Shown here: in pieces, positions 11,462-20,755 of the stretch | How the letters are laid out: each line of letters begins with the position of its first letter | Position numbering within the stretch: the stretch's first letter is position 1 | Origin: Viola odorata | Taxonomy: Eukaryota; Streptophyta; Magnoliopsida; Malpighiales; Violaceae | NCBI GenBank assembly: GCA_963691705.1 | Contig: OY829542.1 | Coordinates: 27,452,579 to 27,516,578 of the forward strand | Length of the DNA stretch: 64,000 nucleotides | Direction of reading: 5' to 3' | The notes under the pieces: model-generated | Databases searched by the model: none | What the model saw: the letters and a program-made list of their open reading frames with translations, nothing else | What the model was told of the DNA's origin: nothing | Made by a program: the position numbers and the translations under genes

Positions 11462-11502
11462 GATTACGAATTTTAGTTGGGATCTCGCCTTAGGAAAAAT
11501 GC

Positions 11503-12714
11503 CTAAAATGTCAATTCCCCATTTAGCGAAAGGGCAGGGGGCACGATTTGAGAGATTTCTGTGGCAGGTCGCCGGGGAATTTTAGCAAATTCTTGGCATT
11601 TGTGACATGTTTGCACGAAGCTATTACAATCCCTGCGGATGGTGGGCCAGTAAAATCCTGACCGAAACACTTGTGCGGCCATTGTGCCGCCCGATACGTA
11701 CATACTACAGATCCCTTCATGAATCTCTCGCAGGGTGTGGAGGCCTTCCTGTTCAGTTACGCATTTTGCCGCTGGGTGGGAGAAACATCTCTGGATTAGT
11801 TCCCCATCATAGTAGGTGCATCTTGCCGCTTGTTTCAATACTTTTTTCCTTTCTGCATTATCGCTCGGCAGCTCGTCGTGCTTTAAGAATTTTATCACAG
11901 GGATTCTCCAATCCTTTTCAATTTCTTCTACACATAGCGACAACTGCTCCTCCATGAAGGACGACACTGACTTTTCCTCGTAGTACACGTCCTCTGGTAT
12001 GATCGCCTCCTGATTAGGTGTCGTTTTGGAAAGGTTGTCTGCCTCGGCATTGTCCTCTCGGGGAATGGGTTCAAAAGTGACGTGCACGCCGCTTTGTTCT
12101 ATTTCCATCAATTCTCGTTTTACTTTCGAGAGGTATTGCACCATGATAGGTTCTCTGGCTTGGGAGTGTCCCAAGACTTGGTCTATTACTAGCTTGGAGT
12201 CACCTCGTATTTTCAATCGTGGGGCTCTTACTACCGCTTCACACTCGGCTTTGGTGAAGAGGTTTCTTCCTATTTTGAGCCCGGCTAATAATGCTTCATA
12301 CTCTGCTGCATTATTAGATAATGGTTGTAGGATTTTGATGGCATGTCGCGCTTGTACATCGTGCGGCCCGATCATGTAAATACCAGCTCTTGCCAATTCT
12401 TGATTTTTAACGCCATCCACGTAGATAACCCATGAGTCCGCGTAGGCCTCTGAGGAAGGGAGCTTTGCGCTATTCTCTTCCTCTTCAAGCGGCTCCACCA
12501 CAGGGTCCCTGGCAAAGGTGCACTCGGTGATGAAATCCGCCAGGACCTGGGCTTTTACAGATGGTCGAGCCTTGTATTGTAATCCATACTGCTCAAGCTC
12601 GATTGCCCAAATCAGCATTCTCCCAGAGGACTCTGGTTTCCTGAAATTTCTCTTTAAGGGTGATCTGTGAGCACAATAACTGGGTGGGCCTGGAAGTACC
12701 TGTCCATCTTTCAT
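11503..12714 (-). pseudogene. RNase H (TAT-type) and integrase zinc-binding region
   Basis: A 403-codon open stretch. Residues about 90-230 form an RNase H: WVIYVDGVKN (Asp), NNAAEYEALLAG (Glu), IRGDSKLVI (Asp), REDNAEADNLSK (Asp), so all four acidic positions are present. This matches the additional RNase H of TAT elements. Residues about 325-395 are the integrase H2C2 region: EIHEGIC...YWPTIRRDCNSFVQTCHKCQ. The second zinc His, usual in a 'NHSGG'-like motif, is replaced by Tyr-Val (MYVSGG), so zinc binding is probably damaged. The open frame has no true start and is a fragment of the polyprotein. Confidence 0.85.
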
Positions 12715-13281
12715 GTGGACTGTATCAGGGTGAATGCCACCTTCTCGATGTGGGTGTACCGCACCTCAGCATCTTTTAACACATGACTGACAAAGAAGAC
12801 GGGGCGGTGGGCATGATTGTCCTCCCGTACTAGGACAACACTGACTACTTCATCTGCAACGCCGAGATATAGGAATAGGGTGTCGCCCGGTTATGGTCGT
12901 GTTAGCACTAAGTCGGACGACAAATAGGCATTCTTGCGTCCATCCAAAAGGAGCCTTTCTGCGTATGACCTTCAAGAACAGTAGGCATCTCTCGCCCTGT
13001 TTAGAGATAAATCGCCCTAAAGCAATGACGCGTCCTGTCAACCTTTGGACCTCTTGGGTGGTTCGCGGCGATGCCATGTCATGGATGGCCTTAATCTTTG
13101 ACGGGTTCGGCTGGATGCCCTTTTGGCTTACCACGTACCCCAAAAATTTTCCCGTCTGAAATACAAATACGCATTTGCGAGGATTTAGTTTCATTTTGTA
13201 TTTCCTTAATGTGTCAAACACCTCTTGTAGGTCTACCAAATGGTCACTGAAGCTTCGGCTCTTGACCAATAAGTCATCTAC
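12715..13281 (-). pseudogene. Reverse transcriptase, C-terminal half, and connection
   Basis: Minus strand. It begins with VDDLLVKSRSFSDHLVDLQEVFDTLRKYKMKLNPRKC, which holds the catalytic Asp pair of the RT. It continues with FLGYVVSQKGIQPNPSKIKAI and the thumb (TQEVQRLTGRVIALGRFIS). A frameshift near 12900 leads to PVFFVSHVLKDAEVRYTHIEK. It directly continues the RT half at 15008-15421; the 1716-bp element at 13287-15002 separates them. Confidence 0.85.
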
Positions 13282-13286
13282 GTAGG
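13282..13286. repeat. TSD of nested mini-element (left), gtagg
   Basis: gtagg here and at 15003-15007 bracket the insertion. Removing insert plus one copy rejoins the RT codons for NVEAY and VDD. Confidence 0.92.
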
Positions 13287-13789
13287 TGATAACAATCAAG
13301 ATAACCCTCACGGTGCTACTACACTTGCGGCTCCTGCCGGGACGGATTCCTATAAGTCCCCTAGTATATCTTCATATCGCCCAGGGATCAGCGAAGGATT
13401 CCTAGGATGGTCGATATTAGTGGAGGGGGGACTCACGCGTCTCTATACGCACGGCGCCATCCCATCCTAGGGAACCACGAGGTTATCGCTCCTGGCAACC
13501 CTGTCAGATATCGCTCATGACGTCATCCGCTGGCATCGCTCATGACGTCATCACCAGACATCGCCTAGACTGTTATCGCCAGGTATCGCCATCGAGGCCT
13601 ATAAATATCCCTACTTTTTCAAACAGAAGGAAAGATCGAGATCACCTAGCAGAACCTCTTGCTACTTTGTACTCCCGAACTAACTTAAGCATCGGAGTGT
13701 CTACTCCGGAGCCCCCCCTCCGGCGCTTTGCAGGTACATCCGACGCCGTTCGCCACCGTTCCGATCAAACACGACCTCGAATCTTATCA
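13287..13789 (+). repeat. 5' LTR of nested mini-element
   Basis: Full-length LTR with two TGACGTCA sites (near 13515 and 13540) upstream of cctataaatatccc (TATA, about 13597). It ends cttatca. Confidence 0.88.
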
Positions 13790-13874
13790 AATGGTGCTTT
13801 CATTGAGAGCTTTGGTGTATTAAGTGAGCGTCCTTAATAGCCAAGCTCCGTTTAGTCAGAAGATTGGAACGGTC

Positions 13875-14897
13875 ATGATCACAGGATCGGAGCCGATTCG
13901 ATCATCATCCTCTAATATCCCTTTCTCAATCCGCAGACAATTATTCCCTTTTGCCACTGCTGATCTCTCTATGACGTCGCAACCAATAATTTCGGGATCT
14001 CTGGACCGTTCGGTCAGAATTGCAGGGGGACTTGTCTCCTCACAAACGGTCGTTTCGTCATCTCAGACAGCGGGATCCGATTTCTCCACTCCTCTTTCGG
14101 GGGGATCTATACTTAATCATGAACATCCTTTTACAATGGAAATAGCGGCCCTTCGTTCTTGGTTGGAATATTTGACTGAAATGGCCGCAAGAATCACGCT
14201 TGGTGCTTCTGGATCTAGTCTCCCTCCCCGCGTAATGTTCACACCATCTATTGTCGCTGATCGACCTTTATCACCGTTGTTTCCAGAAAACCTCCAGATG
14301 CCTTTGTCCGTGGGAGATCCTCCGGTTAGTGTTGTGCAGTTCACTCAAGGAAGAGTAGAGGCTTACGTACCACAGATGCCGCAAGGTCTTCTCCCGCAGG
14401 GAGTTAGGCAACTTGAGGGGGTTAGGAACCGGTGGGACGGACGGAGGGACAGAGCCAACAGGAGTTTGTCTCCCGAGTACAGTGAAAGATCCAGTAGTCG
14501 AAGGTATCGAAGTCGATCACCCAGGAGTCACAGTCGATCTCCTAGGCGACATCTTACGCCAGAACCGCGAAATAGGGGGCGTCAGGCTGAAATATCTCCC
14601 CCGCGTCATGCGCGTGAAATTCTTGATGGTACATCGGGCCACCCGTTTAGCTGCCGTATAAGGCGTCATAGGGTCAGTCGACGCGTGAAGCTTCCCACTG
14701 ATACTTATGATGGCACCAAGGATCCTATCTCGCATATCAATAAAGTGAAGGACTTTGTTCAGTTTCAGACCCACAGTGATGCGGCGTTGTGCCTTTGTAC
14801 TGCCATCGAGGCCTATAAATATCCCAACTTTTTCAAACAGAAGGGAAGATCGAGATCACCTAGCAGAACCTCTTGCTACTTTTTACTCCCGAACTAA
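13875..14897 (+). pseudogene. Truncated gag of nested mini-element
   Basis: ATG at 13875 (MITGSEPIRSSS) follows the leader at a place equivalent to the gag starts at 58612 and 18169. It has the Arg/Ser-rich RSRSPRSHSRSPRRH segment and VKLPTDTYDGTKDPISHINKVKDFVQFQTHSDAALC, the start of the Retrotrans_gag domain. At ALC the frame jumps into the short 3' LTR (LCTAIEAYKYPNFF...) and stops at 14897. Most of the capsid and all of pol are deleted. The reading frame is otherwise clean, suggesting a fairly young insertion. Confidence 0.82.
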
Positions 14898-15002
14898 CTT
14901 AAGCATCGGAGTGTCTACGCCGGAGCCCCCCTCCGACGCTTTGCAGGTACATCCGACGCCGTTCGCCGCCATTCCGATCAGACACGACCTCGAATCTTAT
15001 CA
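14802..15002 (+). repeat. Truncated 3' LTR (TATA, R and U5 only)
   Basis: Starts gccatcgagg and matches the last 202 bp of the 5' LTR with few differences. It ends cttatca followed by the gtagg TSD. Confidence 0.88.
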
Positions 15003-15007
15003 GTAGG

Positions 15008-15421
15008 CTTCTACGTTTTTCCCGATTTGCCTCTCGAACACTTTGTTCCCCATGCACTGAAAAGTTACCCCAGCATTCTTCAATCCGAGCGGCATCGCTG
15101 TGTAACAATAGGTAGCCTTTGGGGTTATGAATGCCATTTTCTCTTCGTCTTCTTCGGCTATGGGGATTTGATGGTATCCGGAGTTGGCGTCCAAGGAACT
15201 CAAGTATGCGTATCCAGCAGTTTGATCGACTAACTGGTCAATTCTATGGAGCGGAAACAATCCTTGGGGCAAGCACCGTTTAGGTCAGTGAAATCAATGC
15301 ACATGCGCCAGTCTCCGTTGGGCTTCGGAACTAGGACAGGATTGCCCAGCCAGGTGGGGTATTGAACCTGTCCAATGAATCCCGCGTCTAGGAGTTTCGT
15401 TACCTCCTTGTCCATAGCCAT
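15008..15421 (-). pseudogene. Reverse transcriptase, N-terminal half, TAT element
   Basis: Minus strand: MDKEVTKLLDAGFI, VLVPKPNGDWRMCIDFTDLN, a frameshift, then RIDQLVDQTAGYAYLSSLDANSGYHQIPIAE (the SLDA Asp is a catalytic residue) and KATYCYTAMPLGLKNAGVTFQ, up to ERQIGKNVEAY. The next residues, VDD, are on the other side of the nested insertion. Confidence 0.87.
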
Positions 15422-16581
15422 TGTCTTCTCTGCGGATCGACGTTAAGTCGATGTTCTGCTACCTCCCTGGACATACTAGGCATGTCCGCTGGTTTCCAGG
15501 CGAACTCCCCTTTGCACTTGTTCAGCAGTCGGGCTAGTTGTGTACTCTCCTCCGGGGTTAGCTTTTCACTGACCAAGAAACTTGCCTCACTATTGCAGTT
15601 GATGGGGACGGGCACCATCGTGTCTACCGGTTGGGTGCGCCTTTCATCCCTTTTCTCATAGGGATCTGCCGCCACACACACGTACTGGTCACAACTTTTT
15701 TGAGTTATGAGCAAGTAGCACTCGGCGGCTAGCTTTTGGTCACCCTTGATTGACACCACTCCTTCCCAAGAGGGATATTTTATCCTGAGGTGTTTTTGAG
15801 ATATCGCTGCCCCGAAGCGATTGAGAAATGGCCGCCCTAGAATGGCGTTATATGGTAGAATGAGATCTACGACCAAGAACAACAACTCTTCTGATCGCTT
15901 GGACGTGTCTTCTCTAAAGTATACTAGCAGCACTGTCACTCCAGTCACAGGTATAGGAACACCGCCCACTCCGATGATTGGCTTCTTGCAGGGTGCCAAT
16001 TCACTGGCGGGGCGCTACATGAGGTTATATGCTTCTAGCGAAAATAGATTTACCGCATTGCCGTTGTCAATGAGGGTTCTTCGAACCCCGTGGTTTCCAA
16101 TGACGGGCATGACTACCAACGCGTCGTTGTGAGGGAACACGACACCCTTCTCGTCTTCTTCTGAGAAGGATAGCACCATCCTGTCCAACACATCTATCGC
16201 TTCCTTTTTTGCGGGCTGGCTTTCTCGTTTTCGCTTCTCTCCTGCGGCGGGTGTCGCTTGGGTGAGTTCGTCGAGATATGATGTGCCACTGGCAATAATG
16301 TTGATAATGGGGATGTCCTTGTCATGAATTGTTAACGCTTCTTTCCCCCTTCCACCAGAAGTCCCGTTGCTTCCAGGGGGAGGAGGCAGTTGCTGGTGGC
16401 CTGACACCCCACGCGTGGGGTTGCCTCTGGCTTCTTCTCTTACTCTGGTGGCAAATTCTCCGAGGTAACCTTCTTCCAACAAACGTTCTATAGCTAGTTT
16501 CAATTCTCTACATACGTCTGTGGAGTGTCCTCTGGTCTTATGGAATTTACAGAAAGCGTTTTCTCTTCCTCCCATAATCAC
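15422..16581 (-). pseudogene. Zinc-knuckle-like segment, aspartic protease and pol spacer of the TAT element
   Basis: Minus strand, two frames. The first (16581-16015) starts in the Cys/His motif CKFHKTRGHSTDVCREL found in TAT gag proteins. It then runs to DEKGVVFPHNDALVVMPVIGNHGVRRTLIDNGNAVNLFSLEAYN, the retropepsin active site, with Asp-Asn-Gly where Asp-Thr/Ser-Gly is usual. The second (15999-15400) has LLFLVVDLILPYNAILGRPFLNRFGAAIS, the protease C-terminal ILGRP motif, and the linker to RT (RLLNKCKGEFAWKPADMPSMSREVAEHRLNVDP). Near 15430 it loses frame before the RT. Confidence 0.82.
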
Positions 16582-18169
16582 TCCCAGTTTTACAGGGGCC
16601 GGATAGCGGATTGGCAGGTTCCCCTACTGAATAATTGCTAAGATCTCCACCCGTGGGAGTATAAGGGAAGGAAGGTGGGTCCGCTTATCGCTGAGCGTTC
16701 GAGCCACCGGTTCTTCCTCTAGAAAAGTTACCTTTCTATCGATTTGACGCCTTGGGGATGTAATCTTTCTGCTGGGCGTATTCGTCGCCCGGGCGGGTGT
16801 CATGGGTCATACCGGCCTTAGTGGCGGGGACGGGAGGTGCACTCTGAGGCATGTTTCGCATTCTATCTCTATATTCCTCCTCTTCCATTCTTGCGTAGTT
16901 GTGAGCCTTCAGCCTTAACGCATCTAAGGTTGCTGGGGGGTCCACCATTAATGTGTCCCTAACTTTCCGTAGTCACAGTTTCGCTTCAAGGCTTCTATGG
17001 CAAAATCAATAGTAATACCTAGTGTTAGGGACATTTCCATGTCGAAATGACCGAGATAGCCTTTTAAGGATTCTTCTGGTTTCCTGCGTATATCAAACAA
17101 GGTTGCGGCAGACTTCCGGATGGGGATAGCTGTGCTGAAGTGACTCTTAAACTTAGCCTCTAATTGTAAGAAATTATCGATCGACCGGGCGGGGAGTCCT
17201 TCAAACCAGTGGCGGGCTACCCCTGACAATGTCATAACGAATATTTGACACAACGCCGTGTCATTGTGCGTCTGGAATTGCACGAAATCTTTCACCTTAT
17301 TGAGGTGGGAGATGGGATCCTTAGTGTCGTCGTACGACTCTGTGGGGAGCTTGACGTGTCGGCTAACCATGTGGCGTCTTATACGGTGGCTAAAAGGATG
17401 ACCTGAAGTGTCATCTAGAATCTCACGGTCATAACGAGGTGGAGAAATTTCCAAGTGTCGTTTGTGCCCTCGAGGCTCTAGGGTATGTTATTGCCTAGGG
17501 GATCGGCTGCGACTCCTGGGTGAACGGGTTCGATGTCTTCTACTGCTCGATCTTTCGCTCTGCTCTAAGGAGACCTCTCTATCGGCCCCGTCCCAACGCT
17601 CCCTATAGTCACCTTGCTGTCGTTCTACTTGGGAGACGGGGACTCGCGGCGCCCGCGGTATGTAGGGCTCTACCTGCCCCTCGGTGAGTTGTACAAAGCT
17701 GAATGGCGTACTCATGACAGGTGAGGTTAGAGGAATGCTCACCTACCGCCGAGGCGATATCGGTCGTTCGGTGACAATAGACGGGGTGAAGACAAACTGA
17801 GAAGGCACACCCGATCCAGGGGCACTAGAAGTAAAGCCTGCTGCTAGCTAAGTCAAGTAATCTAGCTGGGCACGAAGGGCTAAGATTGAGCTTGCCAAAG
17901 GATTGTTAGCACCGTCCATTCCGGAACTTGTAGGAGGGGGAGTGGGATGACTAGTTCCGGCAATCTGAGAAACGGGATGCCCGTTTGGAAAAATGGGGCA
18001 CCTGTTTGAGGAAACGACGTGCTTCCTATCGGTCCAAAGAGGAGGTCCGTCTGTGTAGAGAAAGTTCCATGCGATGTGGTGAAGATACGAGACGAAGACG
18101 TAGGAAAGAGTTCCCTGTGCGTGTGGGTACTGCGAGAATGAGGGGTGTAGATTCCGAATCTGAAGCCAT
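16582..18169 (-). pseudogene. gag of the TAT element
   Basis: Minus strand from ATG at 18169 (MASDSES, same start as the gag at 58612). It is broken into several frames. N-terminal low-complexity sequence and an Arg/Ser-rich RSRSPRQ segment (about 17488-17560) are followed by ILDDTSGHPFSHRIRRHM, then KLPTESYDDTKDPISHLNKVKDFVQFQTHN. The capsid core is ALCQIFVMTLSGVARHWFEGLPARSIDNF (Retrotrans_gag, 16948-17454), then VDPPATLDALRLKAHNYARMEEEE (to 16736). The gag protein would form the particle that packages element RNA. At least four frame breaks. Confidence 0.85.
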
Positions 18170-18230
18170 GATCCTTCGACTCTCGGAGAGAACAGAGCTT
18201 GGTTATCAAGGAAGCTCACTTAATTAACCA

Positions 18231-18251
18231 AGACTCTCAATGAAAGCACCA
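18231..18251 (-). promoter_or_regulatory. Primer-binding-site-like sequence
   Basis: On the minus strand TGGTGCTTTCATTGAGAG begins two bases inside the 5' LTR end at 18254. The same sequence lies just inside the LTRs at 13789 and 58525. It starts with the TGG expected opposite a tRNA CCA end. The tRNA was not identified. Confidence 0.7.
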
Positions 18252-18253
18252 TT

Positions 18254-18768
18254 TGATATGAGTTCGAGGTTTGTTGAGTAGGATCGGCCAATGGGGGGCT
18301 GGTCGGGAACACTATTCTGGTGTCTTCGTTACCTGCAAAGCGCCGGAGGGGGTCTCCGGCGTAAACACTCCGATGCTTAAGTCAGTCTGAGTGGTGAAAA
18401 TGGTAGGGGTTCAGCACGCTGTCTTAGGCTTACCCTCTTGTCTGGAATGGTGGGGGTATTTATAGGTAGAGGAAGGACCTTACTGATAGGGGGTAGGCGT
18501 TATCTCTGGTAGATGTCGCTTGGGTACTAGGGAGTGACGTCGTGCGAGGTGACGTCATACGGAGTGACGTCATGTGTGACCTAGGATGGGATGACGCCTT
18601 GAAGATGTCGCGTGAGAGCCCCCCCATTGATGTCGACCAACCCAGGGCCGGCCGCCAGGCTAGGGGCGGTAGGAACAGTGCCACGTCCCCCTTGGTATAT
18701 ACAGTGTTCTGGCCTTGTCGCTAGGTGCGATGGCGGAGATGCCGCTAGAGTGATGTCGATGGTTATCA
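18254..18768 (-). repeat. 5' LTR of the 16.6-kb TAT element
   Basis: 515 bp. Minus-strand TATA box ctataaatac is the complement of 18456-18465. Upstream (higher coordinates) are TGACGTC at 18535-18541 and TGACGTCA at 18550-18557 and 18565-18572. This would drive element RNA leftward. Confidence 0.93.
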
Positions 18769-18773
18769 AATTT
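18769..18773. repeat. Target-site duplication (right), aattt
   Basis: Matches 2169-2173 exactly. Confidence 0.9.
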
Positions 18774-20755
18774 ACTTTGCTATCACATTTATTTTTCGTT
18801 CGAAGTTTTAGGGATTCCGAGCGAGTAAATTCGGACCACAAATCAAACTTTTCTTTATTTACTGATTACTATTTATTTTATTGCATTTTATTGCATGTTT
18901 TAGTATTTTTGGTTCGGGAATTTATTTATTTCAAACGAGATTCCTCATGTTGATAGTTCGCACCAATTAAATAAATATTAAACATTTCCCAAAAGTCAAC
19001 TCATCCTAGCCATTGATCAAAAGCTGACTCATCTTTTCTCCTCATCCAACGACTCCCAATTTAAGCATGAGGATTCATGCATGCTCCTCTTCCCCAGCTC
19101 TGACACCAAATGCATTTTTCAAATTCATATTCATTTTTGCAACTGTGCTACACGCCACCTCACTCCATTTTGCGTTTTTGTTGCTGCTCTTCATCTGCAT
19201 CCTGTAGCACAATTGTCTTTTCCCTTGCTCATCACCGACTTAACTCCCTATAAATAGCAAGCAAGCTCCTTCATTTCTCTTCACCAAAACACAGACAAAC
19301 ACACACCCTCTCACGCTCTATCACTAGAAATATGCTTAACCAAGGTTGAAGCTCTCTCTCTCTAGCTTTTAAATTTTCATTTTTAGAGCTTTTCTCTGCA
19401 ACTTTTTTCAAAAAAATATTTGTTTGTGTTTTGATGAAAATAATGGTTGTTTAAGCTTTTAAATAAACTCTATCCATTTCTAGATTAATCTCACAGCTTT
19501 ACCTCGTCGAATTACCGGTTGATTTAGACGATTTTCAGATTTTTTGTTAATTTTTTAAACTCATTTTTTAATTAATTGGGCACTGTATTGTTAGAATTGT
19601 TTTGCTGTAATTATTTGATTAAATTTATGTTGTTGATACGGTCATTTTGATATAAAGAAATCTCATTTCCGTCACCGAATGACTGGACCTTGGTCGCCGG
19701 CAGTGGCGCCGACGACCCAAGGAAGAAGCTGAACAGGAGAAGGAGCACGGGTTGTTTGTTTATTTGGTCATTGGGCTGGCACTGTAGCCGAGCCCATGTG
19801 GAGGATGAGATGGGTCATTGCTGGCCCAAACGGAAGGGAAAGAAGCTTGGGTGCGCGCCCAAGCGTGAGAAGCAGTTGGGCCGTGCGTCTGGCCCAGCAT
19901 GAGGGTGACCAACCCAACTTCTTGGGCTGGGCATGGCCCGTCATTCTCGGCCCAGTGGGCCCAGGGCTCAATATTTTAGACCCGTCATTTTGCCATGCAA
20001 TCGTGTACTGTTTATTTATTTTTCGCACTTGTACTATTTATTTTTTGTATGAATGTACTGTTTATTTATTTTCGTATGCTTTTGAATGTTTAATTATTCT
20101 GCTTGCGTACAATAATCTTGAATATGATTATTCGTATGTTTGTACTTCCTAAGTAATTATTTTTGCATGCTTAAATAATTATTCTACTCGCATTTTATTG
20201 CTAAAATTAATTATTTTGTTTGATTGTGATAAATTGTTAAATATTTAGCTGTTTATTGATTATCATTTACTCTCACTAATAATCTTGACTTTGTAGGATG
20301 ATAAATCGATCAATACCCTTCACAAGTAAACATTTCTCACAATTTATTTATTTCGTGCTTTTTCCGCACAGATGCATGTATACATGATGACTATTTAGAA
20401 TTGTTAAAATTTAATTCATCTGTTGGGCATGATCACTTAATTAGGACTTTTTTTTTATTCAAGCATGATTTTAAACACCTCTTTTATCCGGTAACCTTTT
20501 TAGGATGTGACTTGGGTGTCTAACACCTTCCCGAGTCCATAAATCGACCCAGAACCACTGTTCTCGGGTTTAGACCCATTTTGCCTTAGCATTTTTTATT
20601 TTTATGCCATGACTTTAGGTTCCCTAAACCTAGAAACAAAAATAGGGTGGCGACTTCATTGCATCATGTGGGATGAGCCAGACTTCGTCTCACATCTCGT
20701 CCCAAACCCGCGTCGCGCAGTAAAATACAAAAAGGCGGTGCGACAACTTATAATA
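18774..20755. repeat. Probable Ogre-like LTR remnant, no gene
   Basis: AT-rich with GGGCC-rich patches (about 19780-19960). Near the end come phrases usual at plant Ogre-type LTR ends: 'cttcccgagtc', 'gggtggcgac', then 'ggcggtgcgaca' at about 20744-20755. With 1892-2168 it could make one LTR of about 2.26 kb. The predicted ORFs at 19690-20152 are GC-skewed and domain-free and are not accepted. Confidence 0.35.

Larger units (their letters stand above)
13287..15002 (+). mobile_element. Nested TAT mini-element with a U3-less 3' LTR
   Basis: 1716 bp, TGATAAC...TTATCA, with 5-bp TSD gtagg. The 5' LTR is 13287-13789 (503 bp). A primer-like site TGGTGCTTTCATTGAGAGC lies at 13792-13810. An internal gag fragment follows (13875-14791), then a 3' LTR of only about 201 bp (14802-15002). 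The short LTR corresponds to 13588-13789: it starts just before the TATA box and keeps R/U5 but lacks about 300 bp of U3. The gag-LTR junction has 'tttgtact', which also occurs in the LTR near 13667 and may be filler. It cannot move alone. Its relatives are the host TAT element and the one at 58035. Confidence 0.9.
2174..18768 (-). mobile_element. TAT/Ogre-type Ty3/gypsy retrotransposon, 16.6 kb, with antisense cargo genes
   Basis: Two 515-bp LTRs (2174-2688 and 18254-18768) and a perfect aattt TSD define both ends. Orientation is minus: the primer site lies inside the right LTR, and gag (18169) through integrase (10691) run leftward. TAT-lineage signs are the RT sequence, an RNase H of the YVDG...NNAAEYEALL...GDSKLVI...NAEADNLS type (a second, archaeal-like RNase H is known for TAT elements), and large size. 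About 8 kb between pol and the 3' LTR (2689-10690) holds plus-strand, i.e. antisense, genes and a degenerate tandem array. A 1716-bp nested element splits the RT; without it and its duplicated TSD the element is about 14.9 kb. By eye the LTRs differ at about 25 of 515 positions, mostly transitions. Confidence 0.93.

Noticed and set aside
18231..18251. Naming a specific primer tRNA for TGGTGCTTTCATTGAGAG or TGTGGTAGCGG
   Set aside because: Position and TGG fit a primer site, but the matching tRNA could not be established from the sequence alone.
19690..20152. Overlapping ORFs in the GGGCC-rich patch
   Set aside because: Low-complexity repeats of 'ggcccag' on both strands, no family motif, sits inside LTR-like DNA.
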